This document shows, piece by piece, positions 44,782 through 55,072 of a DNA stretch of 64,000 bases. The first letter of the stretch is position 1, and every line of letters starts with the position of its first letter. The stretch spans positions 1,054,001 to 1,118,000 of the forward strand of contig NZ_BCWW01000001.1 in NCBI RefSeq assembly GCF_001894785.1, given 5' to 3'. This DNA comes from Rhodococcoides fascians NBRC 12155 = LMG 3623. Lineage in GTDB: Bacteria; Actinomycetota; Actinomycetes; Mycobacteriales; Mycobacteriaceae. The notes under the pieces are model-generated. The model was not told the origin of the DNA and did no database searches. It saw nothing but the letters and a program-made list of their open reading frames with translations. The position numbers were made by a program, and so were the translations under genes.

Positions 44782-46263
44782 TCACTCCTCCGGTTCGGTC
44801 GGACGGTTGGCCACCACCGGGTACTGGCCGGTGTAGCCCATTCGTTCTTCGGCCACCGAGAGCACCTTGGTGCGCACCAGGAACCAGCCGCCGATCAGTG
44901 CGGGGATGATGACGACGAGGGTCGCGATGGTCCACGAGCCGATCGGGGCATCGAAGGCCATCAGGACCAGCACGCCGAACAGGAAGACCAGCGTCGCGTA
45001 GCTCGTGTACGGCGCACCGAACAGACGGAACTTGGGCCGCTTCAGGATGCCCTTCTTGGACCAGCGGTACAGCTGGATCTGGCACAGCACGATGGTTGCC
45101 CAGCTGGCGATGATGCCCAGTGCGGACATGTTCAGCACGATCTCGAACGCTTCGCCCGGGGCGATGGCGTTGAGGGCGACACCGAACAGTGTGATGAAGC
45201 AGGTCAGCAGAATGCCGCCGAACGGTACTCCGCCCTTGGTCATCTTCTTGGTGAATTCCGGTGCGCTGCCGTTCATCGCCATCGACCGCAGAATTCGGCC
45301 GGTCGAGTAGAGACCGGCGTTGAGGCTGGACAGCGCCGCGGTGAGCACCACGATGTTCATGATGGTGCCCGCGCCGCCGAGGCCGATGCTCGAGAAGAAC
45401 GTCACGAACGGCGAGGTACCGGCCTGATATGCGGTGTACGGCAACAGTAGTGCGAGCAGTACCAGCGAGCCGACGTAGAACAGTGCGATACGGGCGATGA
45501 CCGAGTTGATCGCCCGCGGCATGATCTTCTCCGGGTTCTCGGTCTCACCGGCCGCGGTACCCACCAGTTCCACTGCGGCATAAGCGAACACGACGCCCGA
45601 GATGACGATGACCAGGGGCCACGCGCCGGACGGGAACAGGCCGCCGTTGTCGGTGATCAGGCTGATTCCGGGCATCTCGGAACCGACGGGGATGCGGCCG
45701 GCCAGGAAGACGATGCCGACGATCAAGAAGGTCACCAGCGCGATGACCTTGATCATGGCCGCCCAGAACTCCATTTCACCGAACCACTTGACCGACACCA
45801 GGTTCAGGCTCATCACCAGAACCAGTGCGACCAGCGCGATGGCCCACTGCGGAATCACCTCGAAACTTCCCCAGTAATGCATGTAGGTCGCGATGGCCGT
45901 GACGTCGACGATGGCCGTCATCGCCCAGTTGAGGAAGTACATCCACCCGGCGACGAATGCGGCCTTCTCGCCGAAGAACTCGCGAGCGTACGAGACGAAG
46001 CTGCCCGACGACGGGCGGTGCAACACCAATTCGCCGAGGGCACGGAGAATGAAGAAGACGAAAATTCCACAGAGGGCGTAGGCGAGGAACAGGCCGGGGC
46101 CGGCACTGGCGAGGCGTCCGCCCGCGCCGAGGAACAGGCCGGTGCCGATTGCGCCACCGATCGCGATCATCTGCAACTGTCGAGGTTTGAGGCCCTTGTG
46201 GTAGCCCTCTTCCTCGTGGTCCATCGCCGAGTTGTCGTACGACGTGTCGACCGTATCGGACAT
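44782..46263 (-). CDS. APC-family amino-acid permease (AnsP-like, copy 1)
   Basis: 493 residues, 12 transmembrane helices of the amino-acid/polyamine/organocation family. [21 protein letters not shown] (first helix, substrate site) and [21 protein letters not shown] are typical of the AnsP/GabP group. It likely imports asparagine or a related amino acid by proton symport. A close paralogue lies at 59778-61211 in the aspartate cluster. The gene starts 238 bases from the first CIRCE element. Confidence 0.88.
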   Translation of the reverse strand: MSDTVDTSYDNSAMDHEEEGYHKGLKPRQLQMIAIGGAIGTGLFLGAGGRLASAGPGLFLAYALCGIFVFFILRALGELVLHRPSSGSFVSYAREFFGEKAAFVAGWMYFLNWAMTAIVDVTAIATYMHYWGSFEVIPQWAIALVALVLVMSLNLVSVKWFGEMEFWAAMIKVIALVTFLIVGIVFLAGRIPVGSEMPGISLITDNGGLFPSGAWPLVIVISGVVFAYAAVELVGTAAGETENPEKIMPRAINSVIARIALFYVGSLVLLALLLPYTAYQAGTSPFVTFFSSIGLGGAGTIMNIVVLTAALSSLNAGLYSTGRILRSMAMNGSAPEFTKKMTKGGVPFGGILLTCFITLFGVALNAIAPGEAFEIVLNMSALGIIASWATIVLCQIQLYRWSKKGILKRPKFRLFGAPYTSYATLVFLFGVLVLMAFDAPIGSWTIATLVVIIPALIGGWFLVRTKVLSVAEERMGYTGQYPVVANRPTEPEE

Positions 46264-46500
46264 ATTCGATCCTCACTGTCGCTTTTGCGGGGGTTTGTCC
46301 GAATTTTTCGGGTGTCGAAACCGTTGTCGCTCAACGGTATTAGCGTCGCGGGTCCGATGCACAGTATTCGGATGTTAACAATGCGTACCGGTGTGAACAG
46401 TGTGTGACAGATATCGGCTCGGCCGAGCATCTGCTCGGCACCTGCGTCCCGCGGTGGCGTCGAGCATGGGGGGTGCGGCGGTTCGCCGGCGGCGGACGAC

Positions 46501-46527
46501 CTTGCACTCACCATGGGCGAGTGCTAG
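46501..46527. promoter_or_regulatory. CIRCE element 1 (HrcA operator)
   Basis: CTTGCACTC-N9-GAGTGCTAG: 9-base arms around a 9-base spacer, differing from the CIRCE consensus (TTAGCACTC / GAGTGCTAA) at a few outer bases. Confidence 0.88.
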
Positions 46528-46535
46528 AAATGCAG

Positions 46536-48295
<1,760 letters not shown>

Positions 48296-48315
48296 GTCCC
48301 GTCTTGCACTGAAGA

Positions 48316-48347
48316 AGCCCGGCACCTTTCGAGGTGCCGGGCTTTTT
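48316..48347 (+). terminator. Rho-independent terminator of groEL
   Basis: AGCCCGGCACCT pairs with AGGTGCCGGGCT around a TTCG loop, followed by TTTT. It starts 20 bases after the groEL stop. Confidence 0.95.
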
Positions 48348-48439
48348 CACGTTCGAATCGGGTGCAACAGCCGCGCTCAGCGCGGTCGGCCGCACCCGAT
48401 TCTCGGTGATACTCGTCGGGTTCGTGGTTAGTGTGGGGC

Positions 48440-49228
48440 ATGACGCGAATCCGCTCGATGACGGTCGCACTCGCTCTGGCAGCGGCCCTCGCGGGCTGCT
48501 CCACCTCCGGAACTGCCACGCCCGTATCGGCACCGACCACAACCGATGTCACCGCCACCACCGAGCGCGCCGAGCCGACGTCTACAACGCCAACCACTAC
48601 CTCGAGTGCCGCCGAGCCGTACGTCGTCGGCAGTACGCGCATCACCGGATCGACAGCGCGTGCGACCTACGACGTCGCGATTCCACAGCTGAGCGGCGGC
48701 AATCCGGCCGTGACAGCCGAATTCAACGAGTCGATGCGCGCGGCGTTGCAGGACCAGATCGATCGCGATTACGGGAACGACTTCGCTCTCAGCGACGGCT
48801 ATTCGAAGGGGCAGACCCACGTCGGTCGACGCGTGATCAGTGCCGAACAGATCACGAGTTGGATCGCCGTGCCGCCCGGAGCACACGGTAATTCACTGCT
48901 TGCGACCGTGACGATCGACGCCGATACCGCACAGCCGATCACCCTCGGTGATGCCTTCACCGACCTCGATGCCGGCCTGTCTCGACTGTCCGATCGAGCA
49001 GCGGCAATTCTCCCGTCCACCCGCGCGGGCGCGAGCTTCGAGCGCTCGGGCATCGAACCGACGGTGGCCAACTTCGGGAACTGGACGGCATCGCCGGAAG
49101 GTATGAACATTCACTTCGGTGACGACCAGGTGGGGGCCTACGGCATCGGCCTCGTCACGATCACGATCCCCTGGACCGACCTGTCGGATGTCCTCGCTCC
49201 CGGCATGGAGGACGTGCTGAGCAGCTGA
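48440..49228 (+). CDS. Lipoprotein with DUF3298/RsiV-like domain
   Basis: 262 residues. Signal peptide and lipobox RSMTVALALAAALAGC; a Thr-rich linker to about residue 55; then a globular domain with ATYDVAIPQLSGGNPAVTAEFN and ITLGDAFTDLDAGLSRLS, which fits the DUF3298-type sensor fold of RsiV and some mycobacterial lipoproteins. It would be anchored on the outer membrane face. Ligand and role are unknown. The ATG at 48440 is preferred over GTG 48431. Confidence 0.78.
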   Translation: MTRIRSMTVALALAAALAGCSTSGTATPVSAPTTTDVTATTERAEPTSTTPTTTSSAAEPYVVGSTRITGSTARATYDVAIPQLSGGNPAVTAEFNESMRAALQDQIDRDYGNDFALSDGYSKGQTHVGRRVISAEQITSWIAVPPGAHGNSLLATVTIDADTAQPITLGDAFTDLDAGLSRLSDRAAAILPSTRAGASFERSGIEPTVANFGNWTASPEGMNIHFGDDQVGAYGIGLVTITIPWTDLSDVLAPGMEDVLSS

Positions 49229-49258
49229 CCCTCAGCCCGGCAATGCGAGCATGGACCC

Positions 49259-50161
49259 ATGATGATTCGCGCAGGGGTGCTGGAGGTTGCGTACGACCGC
49301 GTCGGTGATCCGTCGGGCCGATCGGTGGTGCTGATGCACGGGTTTCCGTACGACCCGCGCAGTTACGACGACGTCGCCAGGCTGCTCGCTCAGTCCGGCT
49401 ACGACGTGGTGGTGCCCTACCTGCGCGGCTTCGGACCGACTCGCTTCGTCGACGCCGGCACGATGCGCTCGGGTGAACAGGCTGCGATCGGCCACGACCT
49501 CCGCGAGCTGATCCTGGCCCTGGAGCTGAACGACCCCATCGTCGCCGGCTACGACTGGGGTGGCCGAGCGGCGTGCGTCGTCGCCGCGCTGTGGCCGGAA
49601 TTGGTGTCCGGTCTGGTGAGCGTGTCCGGGTACCTCGTGCAGGACATCGAGGCGGCGGTGTCCACGCCCGTGCTGCCGCACCTCGAGAAGCGGTATTGGT
49701 ATCAGTACTACCTGCACTCCGAGCGCGGCCGGGACGGGCTCGCGGCCTACCGCACCGAAATCGCCCAGACTCTGTGGACGGATTGGTCGCCGACATGGCG
49801 GTTCGGGGACTCCGAATTCGCGGCCACCGCGCCCTCGTTCGACAACCCCGACTTCGTGGACGTGTCCGTGCATTCCTATCGGCACCGATACGGCATCGAG
49901 GCGGGCGACGCCGCTTACGCCGCGACGCAGGAGTTGCTGACACGGCAACCGGCGATCACGGTGCCCACGGTCGTGATCGATCCGACCGAGGACACCGTCG
50001 CCTCGCTGTACGGCCGCCCGGACCACGCGGCGCACTTCAGCGACCTGATCGATGTTCGTCAGGTCGAGTGCGGCCACAACCCGCCCCAGGAGTTGCCGGG
50101 GCAGTTCGCCGACGCCGTCATGACGCTCGGCCAGGTGATCCGGGATCGCGAAAGGAACTAG
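49259..50161 (+). CDS. Alpha/beta hydrolase (epoxide hydrolase/dehalogenase-like)
   Basis: 300 residues. MHGFPYDPRSYDD forms the oxyanion loop, VAGYDWGGRAACVVA the nucleophile elbow with Asp as nucleophile, VIDPTEDTV the acid and VECGHNPPQE the catalytic His. An Asp nucleophile with HGFP is typical of epoxide hydrolases and haloalkane dehalogenases; the substrate is not known. The gene ends with a 4-base overlap of the convergent monooxygenase gene. The nearby alcohol-metabolism operon may or may not be related. Confidence 0.85.
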   Translation: MMIRAGVLEVAYDRVGDPSGRSVVLMHGFPYDPRSYDDVARLLAQSGYDVVVPYLRGFGPTRFVDAGTMRSGEQAAIGHDLRELILALELNDPIVAGYDWGGRAACVVAALWPELVSGLVSVSGYLVQDIEAAVSTPVLPHLEKRYWYQYYLHSERGRDGLAAYRTEIAQTLWTDWSPTWRFGDSEFAATAPSFDNPDFVDVSVHSYRHRYGIEAGDAAYAATQELLTRQPAITVPTVVIDPTEDTVASLYGRPDHAAHFSDLIDVRQVECGHNPPQELPGQFADAVMTLGQVIRDRERN

Positions 50162-50481
50162 TCGACCGCGAGTTCGCCCAGTTCGTTCCAGTCGGTGCCG
50201 TCGACTTCCTGGCTGATGATCTTCGGCGTCTCCACCAGGTACGGCGGAAGATCCTTCTGGGCCTGCTTGAAGTGATCCGAATTCACATGGGCGGCACCGG
50301 CATCCGGATCCTTGAACGCCTCCACGAGGACGTACTCGGTGGGGTCGTCGAGGGTGCGCGACCAGAAGTACCAGAGGCATCCTTCCTCGGCCTGGCAGGC
50401 TTCGGTGAAATCGCGTGAGATCTCGGGCCAGTTGTCGGCGTGCTCGGGCTTCACCTTGAACTTGGCGGTGATGAAGATCAA
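50158..50481 (-). CDS. ABM-domain (antibiotic biosynthesis monooxygenase-like) protein
   Basis: 107-residue dimeric alpha-beta barrel protein (IFITAKFKVKPEHADNWPEI, then EGCLWYFWSRTLDDPTEYVLVEAF and HFKQAQ near the end). Members are quinol-type monooxygenases or degradative helpers. The TTG at 50481 follows GGGAGC and gives the family start; the longer upstream frame lies in the intergenic space. It is the last gene of the minus-strand operon, 46 bases after the alcohol dehydrogenase. Confidence 0.8.
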   Translation of the reverse strand: MIFITAKFKVKPEHADNWPEISRDFTEACQAEEGCLWYFWSRTLDDPTEYVLVEAFKDPDAGAAHVNSDHFKQAQKDLPPYLVETPKIISQEVDGTDWNELGELAVD

Positions 50482-50527
50482 CGTTGCTCCCTGTGGTTGT
50501 AGTGACGAATCTGGGTTGTACCCGATT

Positions 50528-51562
50528 TCACGGTACGAGAATCGCGCGGCCGCGAACCCGACCGTTGTCGAGGTCGTCGATGGCGCTCTGGAAGTCGTCC
50601 AGTGCGTATGTCTGCGTGTGCAGGTTGACGGCACCACGGGCGGCGAGGGACATCAGATCGCACAGGTCGTTGTAGGACCCGACGAGATTGCCGACGATGT
50701 TCTTCTCCGCCGACACCAGGTCGATGGTCGGCACGTCGACGTTCTCTCCGTACCCGATGACGTGATAGTCGCCGGCCCGCCTCGTCATGGCCAATCCCTC
50801 TGCGGTGGAGCCGTTCTCGCCGACGAAGTCGAGTACCACCTCGGCTCCGAAGCCGCCGGTGAGTTCCATGACCTGATCGACCTGACTGCCGTCGGCGACC
50901 ACCGCATGATCGGCCCCCAAGGTGAGCGCGAGTTTCACGGCGTCGGCATTGCGGTCGATGACGATCAGCTCGGCGGGGGAGAGTGCCTCGAGTACCTGAA
51001 TGCCGATGTGGCCGAGGCCGCCTGCTCCGATGACGACACACTTGTCGCGTGGAGTCAGACGCCGGGCCGCCTTCGCGGCCGCGTGATAGGCCGTCAGTCC
51101 GGCATCGGCAAGTGCAGCGACTGCGGACGGTTCGAGTGAATCATCGATCTTGACGACGGTTCGCGCATTGGTCCGTAGGTAATCGGCGTATCCACCGTTG
51201 GTGTCGATACCCGGGAAATCGCTCGTCTCGCAGTGGACGTCGTCGCCCGAGCGGCACGCCCGACACAACCCGCACGTGACGAGTGGATGCAGAATCACCT
51301 TGTCGCCCTCGCGGACGTTGGTGACGGCCGAGCCGACGGCGTGGACCCACCCGGCGTTCTCGTGGCCGATCGTGTAAGGCAGTGTGACGCCGGACTTCTC
51401 GGCCCACTGGCCTTCGAGAATGTGCAGATCGGTACGGCACACGCCGGCACCGCCGATCCTGACGATGACGTCGAGTGGGCCCTGTACTTCCGGAATCGGA
51501 ACCTCGGTCATCTCCAGATTCTTGTGATATCCGACGACCTGGACGGCGCGCATCGAACTCAT
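50528..51562 (-). CDS. Zinc-dependent alcohol dehydrogenase
   Basis: 344-residue medium-chain dehydrogenase. Catalytic zinc: GVCRTDLH and IGHENAGWV; structural zinc: CGLCRACRSGDDVHC with its four Cys; Rossmann motif VIGAGGLGHIGIQ. An Asp-containing segment after it (IVIDRN) indicates preference for NAD. It resembles the Rhodococcus secondary alcohol dehydrogenase group. It overlaps the DUF59 gene by 4 bases (ATGA), in the amidohydrolase-DUF59-ADH order found after propane monooxygenases. Likely substrate: a short-chain alcohol. Confidence 0.9.
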   Translation of the reverse strand: MSSMRAVQVVGYHKNLEMTEVPIPEVQGPLDVIVRIGGAGVCRTDLHILEGQWAEKSGVTLPYTIGHENAGWVHAVGSAVTNVREGDKVILHPLVTCGLCRACRSGDDVHCETSDFPGIDTNGGYADYLRTNARTVVKIDDSLEPSAVAALADAGLTAYHAAAKAARRLTPRDKCVVIGAGGLGHIGIQVLEALSPAELIVIDRNADAVKLALTLGADHAVVADGSQVDQVMELTGGFGAEVVLDFVGENGSTAEGLAMTRRAGDYHVIGYGENVDVPTIDLVSAEKNIVGNLVGSYNDLCDLMSLAARGAVNLHTQTYALDDFQSAIDDLDNGRVRGRAILVP

Positions 51563-52338
51563 GAAACATGCTCCTGTGTAGTGCGGAGGGGGACAGTGAG
51601 AGTGGTGAGAGGAACGAACGCGCCCTCCTCGCGAGGGACTTGCTGTTCCTCTGCGCCGGGGTAGCGGGTCTGCAGCAATCCGCGGCAGAAGTGCGCATTA
51701 CCGTCGATCGAAACGCGGGTGGCGCGGGCGCGTCGCATCACCATCGTCAGGTCGCCGGTGTGTGGACGACCCGCATGATCGACCAATGCCGGTGCCGCCG
51801 GATCGGTCCGCAGGCCGAGAGCCTCGCGTCGGCGAAGCAGCGCGGTCGAGGTGCGATCATCCGGTAGATCTCCGAGAACCACTGCGGCCAAGTCGTTCTC
51901 GGTCGAGTCGGGATTGGCGCGCAACCACGCCATGAGCGACCGTTCCATCGCCGCCACGTACGCCTTGCGACGGAACGTCGCGCGTAGTTCGTCGAGATCC
52001 TCCTCGGCCTCGTGTCCGAAGGTGCCGCGGTAGCCGGCGTCGGCGGCGAGGCCGGCATTGATCTTGTCCGAGTCGTGGTGATCGTCGAGTTCGACGAGAA
52101 CGTGCTCGGTCCACGGCAACGCCGTCAACACGTCCTTGGAGTCTCCCGCCATCAAATACGCGAAATTCGGTGAGCAGAACGACGTGGGCAGTCGAAGATG
52201 AACGTGCACTGTGCCGTCATCGACCTCGAGGGATCGCACGAACCCGAGATCGGTGATGGGCTCGTCCAATTCGGGATCCAGGACGACGCCGAGCGCGGTG
52301 TACGCCTCGTCCTTCCTGGTGGTCACAGCAGTCGTCAC
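51559..52338 (-). CDS. DUF59 (MIP18/PaaD-like) iron-sulfur assembly-related protein
   Basis: 259 residues. The N-terminal 90 form a DUF59 domain (VLDPELDEPITDLGFVRS, LPTSFCSPNF with the conserved Cys). The C-terminal part is Arg-rich and not recognised. Proteins of this layout lie beside soluble diiron monooxygenases of the propane/phenol type, where they are thought to help cofactor assembly. The GTG at 52338 starts one base after the amidohydrolase stop; the 4-base overlap with the dehydrogenase indicates one operon. Confidence 0.84.
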   Translation of the reverse strand: MTTAVTTRKDEAYTALGVVLDPELDEPITDLGFVRSLEVDDGTVHVHLRLPTSFCSPNFAYLMAGDSKDVLTALPWTEHVLVELDDHHDSDKINAGLAADAGYRGTFGHEAEEDLDELRATFRRKAYVAAMERSLMAWLRANPDSTENDLAAVVLGDLPDDRTSTALLRRREALGLRTDPAAPALVDHAGRPHTGDLTMVMRRARATRVSIDGNAHFCRGLLQTRYPGAEEQQVPREEGAFVPLTTLTVPLRTTQEHVS

Positions 52339-52339
52339 G

Positions 52340-53383
52340 TCACACCGCCGCAAGGTCGGCGCGTTCGGGCTGACGCGGTCCGGTCTCGGTTTCGTTCGCG
52401 TCGGGCAACTGCAGTTCGGCCGGCACCGGGATGTCGTAGAGCTTGGCGGCGTTCAGTCCGAGCACCTTCTTCTTCTGTTCGAGCGTGATCGGTGCGTATT
52501 CGTCGAGGGACTCGTGGATCTGGAAGTCGACGAACCCTTCGACCAACCACTTGGGCGTCCACAGCGCGTAGTCCGAGGAGAAGAAGATGCGGTCCTCGCC
52601 GAGCCAGTAGAGCAGCTCGCCCATGATCTGACCGAAGTACTTCGGGCGCGTGTGCATGAACGGGATGGCGACCGCGAGGCCGGCGTACACGTTGGGCTCC
52701 TGGGTGGCGATCCAGCAGAAGTCCTCCAGGCGCGGCAGTCCGCAGTGTTCGACGACGAAGTTCAGATCGGTGAAGTCGGTGGCCACGTGGTCGACGTCTG
52801 CGACGTCGAACGCATCGCGATCGAGCGGACGGATGGTGGGTCCCTTGTGCACGTGGATGTTCTTGATGCCGACCTCGCGGCACACGTCGAGGTAACGCCG
52901 AGTCCAGTCGTCGTCGAGCTTGTAGCCACGAGAATCGCCGTGCCAGTCGGCGGTGTAGAGCTTGACGCCCTTGAGCCCGAAGCGTTCTGCGTCGGCACGT
53001 AGCTGGTCCAGGCCACGCTCGCCGTTGCGTGGGTCGAAGTGATGGTTGTAGGTCAGCTTGTCCGGGTGAGCTGCAGCGAGCGCCGATGCCTCGTCGGTCT
53101 GGCCGAACCCGCGGTGATAGAACTCGCCCAGGTGAGCGGGCTGGAAGATGGCGTGGTCGACGTATCCGATCTCGAACAGGTCGCGCATCAACCGATCGCC
53201 GCCCTGGTAGAGGTACTCCTCGTAACTCCACAGCTCGCTCTCGGGGGAGAGGTTGCGGTGGTAGTCGTAGAAGCAGTCGATGAACTGCTTGCCGTGGATG
53301 TTGCGTTGGTTCTCCTGCCGCGCATCCCAGAGCGCGACGTGGGCGTCCACGATGAAGTAGTTCTCGCCGTTCTTGCTGTACAT
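52340..53383 (-). CDS. Amidohydrolase family 2 protein
   Basis: 347 residues, TIM-barrel metal-dependent hydrolase/decarboxylase of the ACMSD-like group. Metal ligands are visible in NYFIVDAHVALWDA (modified HxH; only the second His is obvious), KNIHVHKGPTIR after INIHV-type strand, FVVEHCGLP (His) and IFFSSDYALW (Asp). Its homologues occupy the same place in propane monooxygenase operons, where their role is unclear. The ATG at 53383 follows GGAGGT. It is the first gene of the minus-strand operon. Confidence 0.85.
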   Translation of the reverse strand: MYSKNGENYFIVDAHVALWDARQENQRNIHGKQFIDCFYDYHRNLSPESELWSYEEYLYQGGDRLMRDLFEIGYVDHAIFQPAHLGEFYHRGFGQTDEASALAAAHPDKLTYNHHFDPRNGERGLDQLRADAERFGLKGVKLYTADWHGDSRGYKLDDDWTRRYLDVCREVGIKNIHVHKGPTIRPLDRDAFDVADVDHVATDFTDLNFVVEHCGLPRLEDFCWIATQEPNVYAGLAVAIPFMHTRPKYFGQIMGELLYWLGEDRIFFSSDYALWTPKWLVEGFVDFQIHESLDEYAPITLEQKKKVLGLNAAKLYDIPVPAELQLPDANETETGPRQPERADLAAV

Positions 53384-53473
53384 GGCTGACCTCCAGAGAC
53401 TGTGCGTGACGTCTGTCACAAGCGATCTGTCGATGACGGTAGGCGCGGCGGGAGCTCGGCGAGGTGGCGTGAT

Positions 53474-53488
53474 GTCTCAATTCGAGAC
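53474..53488. promoter_or_regulatory. Inverted repeat between amidohydrolase and regulator genes
   Basis: GTCTC-AATTC-GAGAC, perfect 5-bp arms, in the 150-base divergent region. Another short repeat, GTGAC-GTCT-GTCAC, lies near 53407. Both are candidate sites for the divergent AcoR/MimR-like regulator. Confidence 0.5.
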
Positions 53489-53533
53489 GCTGGTTTCGGA
53501 TCCATGGCGACCAGCGAATGTAACCTGAATCAC

Positions 53534-55000
53534 ATGGCAGATCCCGAGGGTCTCGTACGAGCCCGCTTGCACTCGGAGCCCCTCGCTGCCGTGTCGCATC
53601 GGTTGCTCGCATCGTGGCACCGAAGCCAGGAATTCGGAGTGCCACTCGAAGACGTCGTACCTGCATTTTCGGGCACCTACGACGGCGAATCGCTGTTCTA
53701 CCGATGTGGGCGCGAGGTGCTCGACGGACTGCGCGACACGTTGGCGAACGAGCCGGTGTCGATGATGCTGACCGACGCCGACGGTCTGGTGCTCGATCGA
53801 GTGAGTGCGGACCGTGAGCTGTTGGCCGCGCTCGACCGTGTGCATCTGGCCCCCGGCTTCTCGTACGGCGAGAACCAGGCGGGCACCAACGGCCTCGCCC
53901 TCGCGCTCGCCGATCGAATTCCGGCAGTGGTGCGCGCCTCGGAGCACTACTCGCTCTCGCTCACCGGATACACCTGCGCCGCGGCACCGGTGCTGAACCC
54001 GATGACGGGCACCGTGGAGGGCTGCGTCAACCTCACCACGTGGTCGGAGTCGTCGACGGATCTGCTGCTGGCCCTTGCTCAGTCGGCGGCAGGGAACACT
54101 GCGGCGATGATGCTCGCGCGAGCGCAGGGACAGCACGCGCGTCCGGCTCCACGTGGGACGGTCTTTCGCGTCGAGGCGTCATCGGGTCGGCCGGGTGCGG
54201 GCAGCGTCCCGACGCTGTCGACGCGGTGGAATCAGGCTCTCGCATCCTCCGAAACAGCTCTGAGTCAACATGATTCGGTCCTGTTGGTAGGAGAACCGGG
54301 AACCGGACGTGCCACGATTCTGGCCCGAGCGCTGCGTACCATCCGCCCACGGGGTCGAATTCTGAGTGCCGGTGTTCCGGCGGCGCGCGACGTCGACGCC
54401 TGGCTGGACTTGTGGACTCCCGAGCTGCCCAAGCCGGACACCGCAGTCATCGTCCGCGACGTGGACCGTCTTCCGGCGCGAGGGGCAGACGCGTTGGCGG
54501 AACTGATCTCTCGTGTCGGTGACGGCGTGCCCGTCACCCTGACGGCCTCCGATTACGACGCTGTTCCCGCTGCCCTGGCGCAGCTGGTGCGTTCGGTCGT
54601 CGAGGTCCCGCCGCTGCGCGATCGGCCCGAGGACATCGCTCCGCTCGCTCGGCATCTGGCATTGCGGGCACGTGGACGCGAGGTCAGCCTGACCGGGGAC
54701 GCCGAACGAGCCCTCGTCGGATATTCGTGGCCGGGAAACGTCACCGAGCTGGCGACGGTGATGCACGAGGCGGCGGTCCGCGCCGACGTCGTCGGCGTCA
54801 ATCACCTGCCGCCCGAGCTGCTTTCGCGGACCACCCAACGTCTGACACGAATCGAGACGTTCGAGCGCGACGAGATGATTCGAGTACTCAGCCGGCCCGG
54901 CATCACGATGAACCAGGCGGGCGAGGAACTGGGAATGAGTCGGGCCACGATCTACCGCAAGCGAGACCGCTACGGCATCACGCTGCGTTCCCACACGTAG
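53534..55000 (+). CDS. AcoR/MimR-like transcriptional regulator (GAF, degenerate AAA+, Fis HTH)
   Basis: 488 residues. The N-terminal sensor (about 1-185) has the AcoR-type start SHRLLASWHRSQEFGVPL and a GAF-like region (GFSYGENQAGTNGLALAL). The central AAA+ domain keeps Walker A GEPGTGRA and PPLRDRPEDIAPLA, then WPGNVTELATVM, but the sigma-54 contact loop GAFTGA is missing. The C-terminus is a Fis-type HTH (MNQAGEELGMSRATIYRKRDR). It probably senses an alcohol, ketone or hydrocarbon and acts with a housekeeping sigma factor. The start could be ATG 53504 instead. Confidence 0.85.
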   Translation: MADPEGLVRARLHSEPLAAVSHRLLASWHRSQEFGVPLEDVVPAFSGTYDGESLFYRCGREVLDGLRDTLANEPVSMMLTDADGLVLDRVSADRELLAALDRVHLAPGFSYGENQAGTNGLALALADRIPAVVRASEHYSLSLTGYTCAAAPVLNPMTGTVEGCVNLTTWSESSTDLLLALAQSAAGNTAAMMLARAQGQHARPAPRGTVFRVEASSGRPGAGSVPTLSTRWNQALASSETALSQHDSVLLVGEPGTGRATILARALRTIRPRGRILSAGVPAARDVDAWLDLWTPELPKPDTAVIVRDVDRLPARGADALAELISRVGDGVPVTLTASDYDAVPAALAQLVRSVVEVPPLRDRPEDIAPLARHLALRARGREVSLTGDAERALVGYSWPGNVTELATVMHEAAVRADVVGVNHLPPELLSRTTQRLTRIETFERDEMIRVLSRPGITMNQAGEELGMSRATIYRKRDRYGITLRSHT

Positions 55001-55072
55001 CTCCGGTGGACCTGCGAGAAAATCTCCGACTTCCGAGCGCGCGCGGCCGCGGGTACATCTAGTGTCGCTGGT

